A stretch of 64,000 nt of DNA, from NCBI GenBank assembly GCA_030549335.1, contig CM060194.1, positions 16,556,171-16,620,170 on the forward strand, written 5' to 3'. The position numbers and the translations under genes were made by a program. Shown in pieces: positions 43,428 through 55,994 of the stretch (position 1 is its first letter; the number at the start of each line of letters is the position of its first letter). This DNA is from Pontederia crassipes. Lineage: Eukaryota > Streptophyta > Magnoliopsida > Commelinales > Pontederiaceae. The notes under the pieces were generated by a model, which ran no database searches, was not told the origin of the DNA, and saw only the letters and a list, made by a program, of their open reading frames with translations.

Positions 43428-46400
43428 ATTTTGAATTACAATTTGACAATGCGTTACTTTGTTATTTACCTTGAAGGTTAAATCAAGATGGTGTACCTCG
43501 AATCTTTTCTTCAAAAAAATATTGAGAACGTGCCTTAAAAATCATCCAAAATTTAAAAAAATATTTTTTTTTCACAAAAAAATAAAAAAACCATCTATCC
43601 CAACTAATTGGAATCAAATCGAATTTTTGGTCTAAAAATATCAATTATATTTTTTTGAGAATATTTTTGAAATTACAAAATTTCCCTAAAACTATTTTAA
43701 AAAGAATAAAAACACACGGTTCCAATTTCTTCGGTAGTTTTTTTAGGATTCCTATTTTTATATAATTATATTTATTAAGATATATAATAAATTAAAATTA
43801 ATATAAAAAATATTTAACTCATATTAAATATAACATATATTAATAAAATTTTAAAGTTATTAAATTAGAGTTTGATAATAACTGAAAAGTATACAATTTT
43901 ATAAACAAATATTATATTTATAATAAAAAATGGATAACATATGAATTAATTAATTATTATATAAATAAAAAACGAATTCTATGATCTCAAAGAAGGCTCT
44001 AATTTTTACAGGTGAATTTTAATTTATTAAAAACCACTCTAAATTATATTCAAACTCTTAATTTTTAGTTTTTTCGATTCCAACTTTTTTTTTTCCGTAA
44101 AATTTTCGGGTTCATTGGTTGGTTATTTCTCAGACCCATAATCCCAACCCCTTTCAAACATATTCGCTGCATCTTATTTTTCCTTTTTTTTTAAGTTTTC
44201 GTCTTCACATCCCATGTGCCGCTCAACAGCCGCGGGGAGGATAAATGCAACTCCCGCTTTCCTTCTCTCCGAGTAAATGCGCTTTGGAACAAGTTTGACT
44301 CTGCTTTTGTTTCTTTTCTTCTGTTGCGATGCTTAAAATGAGATGACTAGATTTTAACCTTACAAAGTTCACGAACCTTGCGATCGTTTAAAGAAGCAAA
44401 CGCATCTGATCTACCTGTCTCCTGCCACCACATGTCGTCGTCAACGATGGATGGAAAAGCCTGCCAGGTTGCAGAGCTCGTGGTGTTTATGATTCTGGGC
44501 CTTCAGTGAAGTGCAATTACATTGGCGAGATCGTCGCTGGAGCTCATGGCAATTACAGCTCGAGGCTAATGACATCTTTGCAAATTATGAGCTTTACAGG
44601 AGGGCATGAGAGCTCCACTCCGTTCGCTAATTAAGGCGAAGATGATGTGCCCATTGACTCCTCCTCAACTTCCGTGCCGTCCTCCTCGCCATGCCGTATG
44701 AGTTTGTGAGGTCGAACACCATTGGAGCTTTCATAATTAAGGCTTGCTCAGTGTTCTGAATTATTACAAAAATGGAGCACATGGAGGAGTGGAGGAACAA
44801 GAACAGGGAACACTGATACCAAGTCTGAAATGTCATTCTGATAAGGCCGAGCCTGTGAAAAGTAAACATGCTTCTTCGTAATTTATGACTTTAGGAATGT
44901 CTACTTGACAAAACTTTGTTTCCGTTCAATGCATAACTACCGCTCAGAGAAGTGCATTAATTATGAATTTTCAGATCGGTTTCTGTTTATCATATTGCTC
45001 GGCACCAACTTTTCGAGGCACACTGTGGCAGCCTCTGTGCATGTGGTGTTCAAAGTAGAAGAGACGTCCACATAGGTTTAGTATGAACCAATTAGTAAAC
45101 TCCCCTCTTGTGTCAGATGCTAATTAAGAAAAGTTATCCCATCTTATCATTCCTGTTTGAACTCTGATTAATTTGGGCATTTATTATTTGTCCATCGACC
45201 AAATGATTAATCTTTGCATGGACCAGTCCTCTGTCCTCTCTGCTACCGTACTTTACTTACCGACTGCATCGGCGGATTCGGCCATGAATGCACCACATCA
45301 ACCACCATGAACTAACTCCTGGTTGTTATACCTCACTCGAACCTAGTATAAATTAACATTGACAGGAGTAATGTTCGGATGCAGAGCTCCACCTGCTGCT
45401 CAATTGGGGTCCGTAAATTAAGAGCAATGTATGATTAATCCACCCATGCAACGCTTAACTCAATAAGAATGCAAGCTCCACCAGTAGTTGGTTGATATGC
45501 TACCACGCTCTCTCTCTTTTGGTCATTCCAAAACAAGGCAGATAGACTGGAAAGGCACAAACACCGACAGTGTGAACAATGAAGCGTATCCTATTTCTGA
45601 GAGTTTTCAACACTTTCTGACAATGGCCATGTGATATGGGGGGAACTGTGTGCATGCTGGATATGTATGCATTGCAGTACCATTAGTAGAAGAATGGGGC
45701 ACAATGAATACCACAACAGTTGCAATAATAAATCTCTGAGTTCCTAGGTATATTTTAAGACTTGCTGCCTCCATGGCTTGCATGCTGCCACTGCTAGATC
45801 TCTTGAGGGAATTTAAATTAGTTAATGGCAGTGGCATCATTTTTGGCTCCATTGAAAACTAAATTAATATTGACAGTGGAGGGCAATATTGGCTGCATGA
45901 GAAACCTAGCAACTAATCCACAATCATGAAGTGGATAACTTCACAGAACGCTCACTTAAGCACCATAAAGTATAATCAATCAGCAAACATATTACTGCTC
46001 TGAAACTCCTAATAACGCTTCAACTTTTTATCCATATGCCGTTCATATCATTGGACTTGGGCAAATCCAACAGGATTCCACAGTACATATATGCTGGCGT
46101 TAAGAGTTGACATTTTTTTTCTTTTTTTCTTTTTCCTTCTCGTTACAGAGGAAGACACATCACACACTTGTTCATGAGAACAGGAGCACCATGGCAAGCG
46201 AGCAAGGCATGGCGTGCCCATAGACAGGAGGGAATTTGAGCTCCGCATCCTCCCAAACCAATAGTTTCCAGGGTCGTCATAATAAAAGCTATCCCTCCCC
46301 TCTCTTGCTGGCTCTTTAGTGATGGTAGGTCAGTAGTCCTATCTCACATCCACAGGGAGGGGCACCAAAGGAAACAAACGTTATTTGTGAAATATGAAGG

Positions 46401-46556
46401 GAAAATATTTCCCAAGCCCTTTGCTTGACGGCCTAAACTACCGAAACACGCCCAAGTTCCTGTAAAATTCCACAAATCATGCACGTTACCATATGGGCAC
46501 AGCGCTACCACCTTCACCTCTCATGCATGGCCCCCTCAAAACTTTTTGGGCTCATC
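43428..46556. other. Intergenic DNA upstream of the pectate lyase gene
   Basis: 43430-44100 is very AT-rich. 44200-44900 is more balanced with short open frames but no recognised family. 44900-46250 has no recognisable element. The proximal 350 bp before the gene (46260-46556) should contain its promoter, including a CCAAT-like ACCAATAG at 46257 and CATGCATGG at 46522. A polypyrimidine tract lies at 46110-46140. Confidence 0.45.
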
Positions 46557-46563
46557 TTTAAAT
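46557..46563 (+). promoter_or_regulatory. Candidate TATA element of the pectate lyase gene
   Basis: TTTAAAT in the context CTCATCTTTAAATCCCC, 62 bp before the start codon, followed by a pyrimidine-rich leader. The position suits a short 5' untranslated region. There is no experimental support. Confidence 0.4.
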
Positions 46564-46624
46564 CCCCCTCGCCCTCCCTCCCATTTCCTTCACTCATCGC
46601 ATTATTGGGAGAGTACAAGGGAAA

Positions 46625-48994
46625 ATGGCACCCACAGGCCCTCTCATGATCTCCCACTTCCTCCTCTTGTCTGTCCTGATAGCCTTCGCTAGCCCCATCT
46701 CCACTTCTTCTGCACCTTCGGCAGCATCTGCGGCAGTGCCTGACCCTGAACTAGTAGTACAAGAAGTGCAAAGGTAATGCGCACCAAAATCCAATCCCTG
46801 TTCATGTCGTTCTTTAATGTGCACTTTACTTGGGAGCACTGTAGCTTTGAGGAGTTCATACTTGTTCTATATGAGTTTTTTTGTTCGGAGCTAATGGATG
46901 CATTCACGCACTGTTTCCAGAAGCCTAAACGAGTCGCGCCGGCGGCTGAGCTACCTGTCGTGCGGCACCGGGAATCCGATCGACGACTGCTGGCGCTGCG
47001 ACCCGAAATGGTCGACCAACCGGCAGCGGCTGGCGGACTGCGCCATCGGGTTCGGCAAAAATGCCATTGGCGGCAGAGATGGCAATATCTACGTGGTGAC
47101 CGACACAAGCGACGACCCCGTGAACCCGAAGCCCGGAACGCTCCGGTACGGCGTCATCCAGGATGAGCCACTCTGGATCATCTTCCAGCGCGACATGGTC
47201 ATCAAGCTCAAGCAGGAGCTCATGATGAACTCCTACAAGACCCTCGACGGCCGCGGCGCCAGCGTCCACATCGCCGGCGGGCCGTGCATCACGGTCCAGT
47301 ACGTCACCAACATCATCATCCACGGCCTCCACATCCACGACTGCAAGCAGGGCGGCAACGCCTACGTGCGCGACTCCCCGGGGCACTACGGCTGGCGCAC
47401 GCTGTCCGACGGCGACGGAGTGTCCATCTTCGGCGGGAGCCACATCTGGGTCGACCACTGCTCCCTGTCCAGCTGCCGCGACGGGCTCATCGACGCCATC
47501 CACGGCTCCACGGCCATCACTCTCTCCAACAACTACTTCACAAACCACGACAAGGTCATGCTGCTCGGGCACAGCGATACCCTCATGTCCGACAAGAGCA
47601 TGCAGGTCACCATTGCCTTCAACCACTTCGGCGAAGGCCTCATCCAGAGGATGCCGAGGTATAAACTAATCACCTAATCCCTTTACACATTTTTCTTACC
47701 TGCTAATAAAAGCACTGTTAACTGACATTGGAGCACTTGGATATTATATACTAATAACGTTACCTTTGCGCCAACTGAAATCTAAAAAGTTCTAAAGTGC
47801 AGCATCAGCAACCACTATGATACTATATATAACTTGTATTCTTCGCCGAGGCGAAAATTCCTTAATATATACTACGTTCTAGCAAAGAATAATTCAATCT
47901 TGATCTTCAAGCTAAAAGAAGCCATCAAAGTCTGATCATGACAACTTTAATCACGGTCATGCTTGTTCGATCTCTCAAATTAGATTCTTAAATATCAGTG
48001 TTCAAAAAATCCAACCTTGATGAATCAGCTAAACTTGGAGTAATGTGTTTATTATTATTATTTTTGGATGTTACAGATGCAGGCATGGGTACTTCCATGT
48101 GGTGAACAATGACTACACGCACTGGGAGATGTATGCGATTGGTGGCAGTGCAGCGCCGACTATAAACAGCCAAGGCAACAGATTCCTTGCGCCAAACGAC
48201 CCAAATGCCAAAGAGGTGCGGTTCCGTGCTTGGTCTTCCATTTTCCACCACCACCGACATCTAATAACATGCTTTTCTTAATTAATTAATTTGGCTTCTT
48301 TGTCCATTAACTTATCATTAGCAGCTCCTATTATAATAATTCAGGCCTCTAACGTACAAAACCAAGACATCTTATGAATAAACTGTGTCTGATTGTTACC
48401 AAAAAGATAATAGAAGAAAGTCATGGCTGCTAACTTTTAGAACCAAGCATACCAACAGGCGGAACGATAAAAAAGAACAGACATGAAAGATAGAAATAAA
48501 AGGCATGTTATTAAGTAGTAAAGGTATAAGTGTATGACAGGTTTGTGTTTGTGTGTGTACTGTGCTGCACCGACTCGGAGTCTTTTATTTTTGCATTATG
48601 CCATTATCAAAAGGTAGGTACTTTATTAGTTATCTTGTCTCCAGTATTGCATATTTCTTCCATCGTAAAAGTTTCGATGCGGAAACTAGAAGATAATAGT
48701 AATTTTATTACTTTGCCTTCTCTAGCCATTCTACTCTGCTGTAGTAATTAATGGTGTTGCGCATGTACACAGGTGACCAAGCGAGAGGACGCGGCTCAGA
48801 GCGAGTGGAAGCACTGGAATTGGCGGTCGGAAGGGGATCTCCTTCTGAACGGCGCTTTCTTCACGCCCTCCGGCGCCGGAGCCTCGTCGAGTTACGCCAA
48901 GGCGTCGAGCTTGGGCGCGCGGCCGTCCTCTGTGATTGGCACCATCACCGTGTCAGCGGGCGCGCTCTCCTGCAAGAAAGGATCACGTTGTTGA
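46625..48994 (+). CDS. Pectate lyase, four exons, apparently intact
   Basis: Exons 46625-46773, 46921-47658, 48077-48215 and 48773-48994 join in frame to 415 residues. All introns are GT-AG, with phases 2, 2 and 0. Residues 1 to about 28 form a signal peptide ([20 protein letters not shown]), so the enzyme should act in the cell wall, cleaving de-esterified pectate by beta-elimination with calcium. The body is polysaccharide lyase family 1. It has a cysteine-rich N-terminal block (C64, C73, C76, C90) and [10 protein letters not shown] at 135-144. DGDG at 213-216, WVDH at 226-229 and DGLIDA at 237-242 match the calcium-ligand zone of characterised pectate lyases. RMPRCR at 293-298 is the RxPxxR motif, with R293 as the expected catalytic Arg. 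The tail [16 protein letters not shown] is conserved. Length and order suit the plant probable pectate lyase 18/22-like group. Exon 2 is very GC-rich; the flanking introns are AT-rich. Confidence 0.95.
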
Positions 48995-50130
48995 CTAAAG
49001 CAATCAAACTACAAATATATAAATATATATATAAGAAGGCAATCTACTGATTGAGCTCGAGATCCATGATTAATGATCTGGTTATTGAATTCAATTCAAC
49101 TAAATGTTCATCCGGCTTTGTTGTTTCTGTACTTCTAGAGGTTATGAATACCAACCTCGGCTTGCTAGCAGCTTAGCAGCTGCTCTGTCGTTGGGCTACG
49201 AACTAATTAAGGGAAGGTTGCCCATCTGCATGGTAATGCCGGCCATGGGAAAGTAGCAAGTCCTGATGTGTTGATACTACTGGAAAGAAGCGTTAATCTC
49301 GTACTCTTGTTCTTGCTATACAGTGTGTCACTCACTCCTGAGCTTATTTAGCTACTGGAAAGATACGACAGTGCCAGATCTCTATCTCACGGATCGATTC
49401 AAATAGGTCTAAATATGTTCTTTGTCTGGTCAAGATCTCGAGTGTGTTACACTTTCTACTTTCCTCTGGTTGCGCATTAATTGGCATGTGAGGTGAGGTG
49501 GAACTCGAGGGCGACTCTGACATGTTTGGACTTGTGTCCTGAAGGGCTGGCGACATGCATCGCTCTCGTCTCATGCAGTCTGTCATGCATAGCAAAACGT
49601 GGGAACGCAGAGAGCAAAAACTGGTGCTGGCCCCGCCCCATGGGCGCAGGGAGAGGAGAAGTACTAATGGAAGCATGGCATCCAATTCCAGCATCTAAAT
49701 AGATCAACTGTCAAATCGTTATCCTGTTCATCGCCAACCAATTCTTGCACCAACACAGCCGCGCAGTTAATTGCGCCAATCACGAGACGAACAGTTGGGC
49801 ATTGAATGGAACTGCAGCAGAGTGGGAGGCTCCCTTCTCCCTGCCCTGCTGTGGCATTTGCTTCGTAATGTCCGAATCTCGCTGCCTCGTTATCAAATGT
49901 TGCTTCAAACTAAATTTGGAGCTTTCGGCTTAAAATCATAAAGCCTACGAAGGCTTTTAGATTTGAGTTCAATGAATCGAGCCGAATAAACCGGATATGA
50001 ATCGAATATAAAGTATGAACATGCTGACATGCATATCCACTAAGTAGCACGAGGGAACCCAAATAATTGAAACTAATCTTTTTATTCAGCACCCCAGACA
50101 GAAGCTTGGCCTTGAAATTGCAAAATTATA
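48995..50130. other. 3' flank of the pectate lyase gene, no other feature
   Basis: The first 100 bp or so, with AT-rich ATATATATAA runs, are the likely 3' untranslated region. No clear polyadenylation signal could be fixed. Short open frames at 49340-49930 show no family match. Confidence 0.45.
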
Positions 50131-50458
50131 GGAGCTGTTTGGTATCAAAGTTAATGGACCATTGGAACAAGAGCATTAGTGTACAATAACAAATTTGTTC
50201 TCTCCTCTTTTGAAAATTTTCCACTGATCTTGGTATGAGTTAAAACATTTTATTTCCGCTTTTTCAAATTTCAAAACATTCACAAAGAACAACATGCAAA
50301 TGATTGCATTTGACCCGTGAATTCTTGTTCTCGTGTTGTTTGGAATTTTGGATGCATGAATCATAACAAGGGCCTAGTTCCCATCCCATTCTCATACCAA
50401 ACAGTCTAATAAAGAGCCTAGTTTTCATCTCATTCTGATACCAAACAGTCTAATAAAG
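50131..50458. mobile_element. hAT-like MITE with a tandemly duplicated right end
   Basis: The left end GAGCTGTTTGGTATCAAAG is inverted relative to the right end CATACCAAACAGTC. The terminal 43 bp of the right end occur twice: 50372-50414 and 50416-50458, both GCCTAGTT..CATC.CATTCT.ATACCAAACAGTCTAATAAAG. No target duplication could be fixed. Confidence 0.65.
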
Positions 50459-52650
50459 CTACATTTGCTTAAGGTCATTATCCTTTCGGACTCTTCCTTT
50501 GATCAAGATCATACACGAAGACAAAGACGTATATAGAAAAAATATTAGTGGGTCACACCAAGGTTCAAATACTGCCCAATTGCAAAGCAACCAATACTCT
50601 TTTCACTCTACCAGCTTGAGGCTTGTGAGAAATAACAGTTGCATAACCTAGTTATCCGATTTCAGTGTCTACACGTGCAGGCGCAGGAAAGCACTTGGTG
50701 CCGAAACTATAATTATTTCGATTATGTTGATTTGTGTTGATTATGTATTATATATTCAAAATTGTGAAAGAAAAAAATGAGAATCTATCTTAAGTTATTA
50801 GGTTCAAGTTCGCAGTTCGTCACTGATTCTTATAGGGGGTGCGGAGGGACAAAGCCCTCAACGATACGGACATTTATATATGAGGGTCAAGATTTTATCG
50901 CAATGTACTATCTCTTGTTTATAGTGATTTGACGATGGCCTTCTCTGTCATGAATTTTACCATCTTAAACATTTGTGCTCATCTTTTATATATTTTTTTG
51001 TACTTCATTTTCTTAATTATTCCTCAATTTTTGGTGTTTTATTCTTAACAAGTGCCTATAAAAGAATTAGAAACAATGTGATAGATATTCGTAATTCTAA
51101 TAACTCCTTAGATAGTTATGTGTTTAGTGAAATGCTAATTATCTTGCAACGCAAAGCCATATCATAGAGAGATCTTTTGATTCTGCTATTATATCATATA
51201 TTTGCTAAGTATCCTAACATATTTGATACCATATATTTGTCGGTATTACTCATAATTATGATATAAGCCTATCGAATATAACATAATAAGCTTCCATAAG
51301 AAAATATTTAAGACAAATTTTAATAAAGTATGGGAACTAAGGTGTAGCACATTGACACACACCTTCATTCGAAAATCTAGATATTTAAGAATTTGAATTC
51401 CACAAGAGGCGTATGTCTTTTTATTTTTATTCTTTAATTTCTTTGGAATAGATCCATGCGCCTGCCTTCGTAATCGAAACATTAATAATAAGTTTTTTAG
51501 ATAAAAGCCCCTTTGACATTAAGAATTGAGTCGGATCAAGGTATGATTCTCTCGGCTTTGTCAAATTAGGTCAGAGTCAAATATCATTGACTTGGTTCCA
51601 TAATTCATCCATCATGATTTTACCAAAATTATATTACTAAACTCTCCCTTTTAAAAATTATAATTTACTTTTAAAGTTCTTATATTTTATCCAAATAAGT
51701 AGTAGTTTTATCAAAATATTTTTAAATTTATAAAATTATATTTAATTTCATTCAAATGCTAGCATAGCTAATATGTCAAATCAACTATTTCACATAAAAC
51801 ATAATCTAATTCTTTTATATTGTAATACAAGAAAAATAATTAACTATTTAAAGCATTCTTAAATACAGTAATAATTGTTATTAAAACTTTAAAGACTAAA
51901 TAATACTCTCATTAAATAATTGTTGTAATCAAGTCAAATGAGTGCATGCACCTCAGTTCGAATAGGTGAAACTACCTCTCAATAGTTGTGTGCACAAATC
52001 ACAAGTTGAAATATCGGTCCATCATCCTTTAACCTAATTTGACGTTTTGCCATAAGCATTCATAAAGTAGGACAATCATGCATCCAACACTTGCAATATT
52101 AAAGATTTCAAAACTTAGAGTTTGATTTTTTATGAATATAGAAAATTTTTATTGAAAATATTTCCTACTATATGCGACTCGAAATACTTTTATCGAATTA
52201 GTTGGACTCTACGAGTTAGACAATAGGCATATTGAGGGATGACTACCAAAAAATTCTCGATTTATTATGATTCCAAGTAACTTAGGCATTATTTATGGAA
52301 CCTTCATTGCTACAAATTCTTTGAATTAGACCATTATAATTTGCTTAACAAAGTTAGTAATTTTCATATACACAAAAATTCAAAATTAAAAGTTTATTCA
52401 AAAAAATTGAAGGAGCCAGTTAAAATTATATATTACAAGAGGTTTATGATAAAGAAAAATATGTGAAAAAAAAAATCAAAGGGCTATAAATTTAATTCGA
52501 GAAGTTTTGATATATCAGTCAGAGTTGTGAGACTGTAGAATGCTATTGTTTTTTTTCCTTTTAGTTTTTGTTAACTTTAGTGTAGAAAAGAAATTATTTT
52601 TACATCAAGAATAATTCTTTTGTTCTATTTCTCTCTTTAGTTCAAACGTG
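50459..52650. other. AT-rich intergenic DNA, nothing recognised
   Basis: No coding frame above chance and no clear repeat boundary were seen. Confidence 0.45.
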
Positions 52651-52679
52651 AGCCTTCGGCCCTTTTTAAAATCTTACTT

Positions 52680-53445
52680 GACACATCACGGCCCATTTCA
52701 AGAGTCCAATGTGGAGTTTATAACACCTTTTCTGGAGCAGATTTGGAGAAAATACTAAAAGAATAACTCAGTAGGTGAAAATTATAACTTTATGATATCT
52801 AATGTCGATATAATGAAAAAAATACAATTAATTGAGAATAACAAAATAAATTTTAATGAGATATTAAATTAAAAAATGTTCTGCGACAATTAATTATATA
52901 ATTGTATTCATTAGCTTAGTTACCTCATCATTTGAAATATACCGCAAGTTTTCTTCATGCACCTGTAATTGTGATGTCAAGAAAAATATATTGAACTTAT
53001 TATAATAATTTATCTCAAAAGTGAATGAAAAGGACATATTTTTTGTATTAGACGTGTTAAAATTAATTACGCAATGTTGTTTTACTAAACTTTTTAAAGA
53101 AATTTCGGTGGATTCAAATTCTTCAACTATAGTTAGCTAATAATAATATATTTTATAATTATTATATACTAATGATATATATAACTTCCAAAAAAAATGG
53201 GGTCAATTGACCCGTTTGGACATAATAAACCGAAAAAAAATGGTTAAATAACATTATCATTTTTCATATTTATATTTTCGTCATAAGTAATTATTTCCAC
53301 TTTAAACGTGAAATCCGACATAAATTAATAATAAATCATATTAATTGAAAACAATGCTCACCCCACGCCACAAATAAGTTAATAACCTTAATTTATATTA
53401 TTATGAAAACTTATATACTTTCCAGTTGCATATTGAAAAATTCTG
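52680..53445. repeat. Duplicated intergenic segment, copy A
   Basis: Blocks in the same order occur at 55150-55203 plus 59673-59890. CACGGCCCATTT.AAG..TCCAA (52688; 55155) and AGAAAATA.TAA..AATAAC (52745; 59677) come first. ATCCGACATAAAT...AAATCATATTA.TTGAA.ACAATGCTCACC (53310; 59764) and TTTCCAGTT.ATATTGAAA (53421; 59869) follow. Copy A carries about 450 bp absent from copy B. Confidence 0.6.
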
Positions 53446-53520
53446 ATTGTGCAGCACGCTCTGGGTTGATGGGTCCTCCTTGTTTTGTTGAATTTAATTT
53501 AAGGTTAATTTCTTAAATCT

Positions 53521-53725
53521 TTTCATAATTATAGCGATTTTGTAATTTTCATTTTAGTTCATCCTATTTTTTATTTATTAAATGTTCAAACTGTCTTAAA
53601 AAAAGTAAACATTTATTTCAAATTACGAGAAGACAATTTAGTCATTTAATAAATAAAAAAATTAAAATAATAAAAAATAGATGAACTAAAGTGGAAATTG
53701 AACGGATGCTATAATAAATTCATAT
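53521..53725. mobile_element. Small foldback (MITE-like) element
   Basis: ATTTTCATTTTAGTTCATCC...TATTTTTTATTTATTAAATG on the left pairs with the inverted right arm CATTTAATAAATAAAAAAAT...GATGAACTAAAGTGGAAAT. The arms are about 75-80 bp with a short loop. Ends and target duplication are not fixed. Confidence 0.6.
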
Positions 53726-54430
53726 ATTAATGGCAGATGAAAAAATCTCTATAGTTCAACCAAGGTTTAAAAAATTAACTCATAAATTAGACCTTTCGGC
53801 TTAAATCTTAAGACCAATCAAAGCTAAATTGAGACCAACATGGACATGGACCAACTTAAATAAGGACGAATTTATGTATGAGATGGAGAAGGAATTTATG
53901 TTTTTTTTTTACTTTTAAACTTGATTGGATCGTATCAATCAAATTCGTCGGATTGACCTAATTGAAGGAATTATATTAATAAGTCAATGTTGTTAGAATC
54001 TAAATTGGACATTTTGGCTTAAATTCGAAGGAAGCCAAATTGAGACCAACAAGTGCATTAAAGGTATAAGAAAAGTTGGATCAATTTGAAAATCTAACCA
54101 ATCATCAAAAATCAAACCCAAAAATAAAAAAATATCATATTAAAGGATACTAAAAAAAATTGTCTAAAAAACTCAATATGCTATAGAGTATTATTGGGTA
54201 AATTATACGGATCATTCTCCAACTTTGAATATTATAACTATTCGGTTTCCCAACTTCAATTTATAACTAAAATGTTCTCGACCTTTGATTTTCTTACATG
54301 CGTCGTCCTCCTAATCGTCATTAGTTAGTTCCTCGATTATTTTGATGACGTAGCGAAATAAAAAAAATAATATGAAAGAGATATTTTGCATTGTGAGACG
54401 ATGATGAGTAGACATTGGACTTGATTCGGC

Positions 54431-54642
54431 GATGTTTGATTACAGAATAAGACAAAGAATAAATGCTTATTCTCATAAATAATGTCAAACAATTAGTAGA
54501 ATAAGATTAAATCGGTCAACGTTTGTATTTTGTCAAACTATCTTGAAAATCATGATACCACTATTACATTCCACAAAACTACAATATGTGTCTATTTATT
54601 TATCTTTTATAATTTAATCATATATTATTATATTATTATTTT

Positions 54643-54694
<52 letters not shown>

Positions 54695-54862
54695 GTCAAG
54701 TATTTATAATAAAATATTTAATTATAAAATATAACATTTTGAAAAGTTATTCCTTCCGATACCAAACATAGGATGGAATAATAATATGACAAAAATATTA
54801 TATCTTCTTAATAAAATTTATTATTCCTCAAAAATTATTTTTTATTCAAACGCCCCTAAATG
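54431..54862. mobile_element. hAT-like MITE with (AAT)n inside
   Basis: The left end GATGTTTGATTACAGAATAA and the right end TTATTCAAACGCCCCTAAA are inverted over GTTTGA.T..(G)AATAA. This is typical of small hAT-type MITEs in plants. An (AAT)n microsatellite of about 50 bp lies at 54643-54692. No target duplication was found. Confidence 0.5.
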
Positions 54863-55203
54863 ACCATTTGAATTGAGGGACATTCAGAAGTTTTGTGCTC
54901 CTTAAAAAATCCGTGACCCTCGCATGCACAAATCATTATCTAATGGTACGCCATCATCTTCCTTTTACATTACTAATTAATTAATTAATATTTCTCCCTT
55001 TTGGGATGGCTGGTTGGACCGCCATTTTGTTCGGTTCAATCGGTCGGGGTACCAAGTCACATTCGAACTGGTGGAACTATCATTTCCCCTTGTTCAAATA
55101 AATTAAAAAATAATTCGTCAAACATGGGCTATTAAAATATTACCCGAAGTATCACGGCCCATTTTAAGTCCAAAAGGGTAGTAGAGGGGAATATTTTAAG
55201 AAA

Positions 55204-55500
55204 GGGGAAAAGGATCATGTGGATCCTTTTAAGAGCCCGCATCGTGGACTGCCGTGGATCTGAAGACCCACGGCGGTAGATGTTTCGTGCAGTCTAGAGG
55301 CGCGGTCGGTCCAGCGCAATGAAGCACGGTCCGGTTCGGTAGGGCAAAAGATGTGCGCTTCTTCATTTTTTGTCCCAAGAAAATCATGGTTTCGCCTCTC
55401 TGAAGCAGTCATCGTCACGCCATATTCGCCGCCTCGATCGTCATCGCTGCGGTTCTTCGCCTTCGACGACGCCACCCCAAACCCCACCAACCCCCCTTGG
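55204..55500 (+). repeat. Left terminal inverted repeat of the MULE
   Basis: It matches the reverse complement of 59360-59672. Shared words include AGATGTTTC, GGTCCAGCGCA, GGTCCGGTTCG, GGGCAAAAG and TTCGCCTCTCT. The palindromic GGATCATGTGGATCC lies 8 bp from the tip in both. Confidence 0.85.
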
Positions 55501-55504
55501 ACGC

Positions 55505-55865
55505 CCCTTGTGCCGCCGCCGCCGTGAGATCTAGGGTATTAACACGTAAAGGGAACCGGCCAACCGCCCCGATCATCGTCGCTGCAGTTCTTTGTCTTCG
55601 CCGCCGCCGCCGTGAGATCTAGGGCATCAACACGAAAAGGGAATCGGTCAAACCCGCTTTGACGCTCGTGCGCTGCCTGTCTTCAACACCGCGGCCCCGG
55701 ACCCCGCCTGTGTTGATGCCGCCGTGAGATTGCCTGTCTTCAACGCCGCCGCCCCGTACCCCACCTGTGTTGATGTTGCCGTGAGATTGCCTATCTTCAA
55801 CGCTGCCACCCCGGACCCCGCCACCCTTGGACGCTCGCCTGTGTTGATGCCGCCGTGAGATACAG
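55505..55865. repeat. GC-rich subterminal repeats, left side of the MULE
   Basis: Units with GCCGCCGTGAGAT(C/T), TGTTGATG and CTGTCTTCAACGCCGC recur several times. They are related in inverted orientation to the 55-bp array at 59034-59255. Confidence 0.7.
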
Positions 55866-55994
55866 GACATCGACACAAACAAGGTTACATATACGTTGCA
55901 CGAAAGCCATACATGTAATGAATTTCCAAATACTCATTTCATGTAATGATTTCCATTGTGGTTTATTTCCAAATACTCATTTCATGTAATGATT

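Noticed and set aside
44430-44900. A possible small gene near 44432 starting MSSSTMDGKACQ
   Set aside because: It stops after about 25 codons, has no continuing exon with a credible splice site, and shows no family similarity.
46925-47626. A 233-residue minus-strand open frame opposite the pectate lyase
   Set aside because: It is the shadow of the GC-rich exon 2. Its Ala/Val/Asp-rich translation is typical for the antisense of GC3-rich coding DNA.
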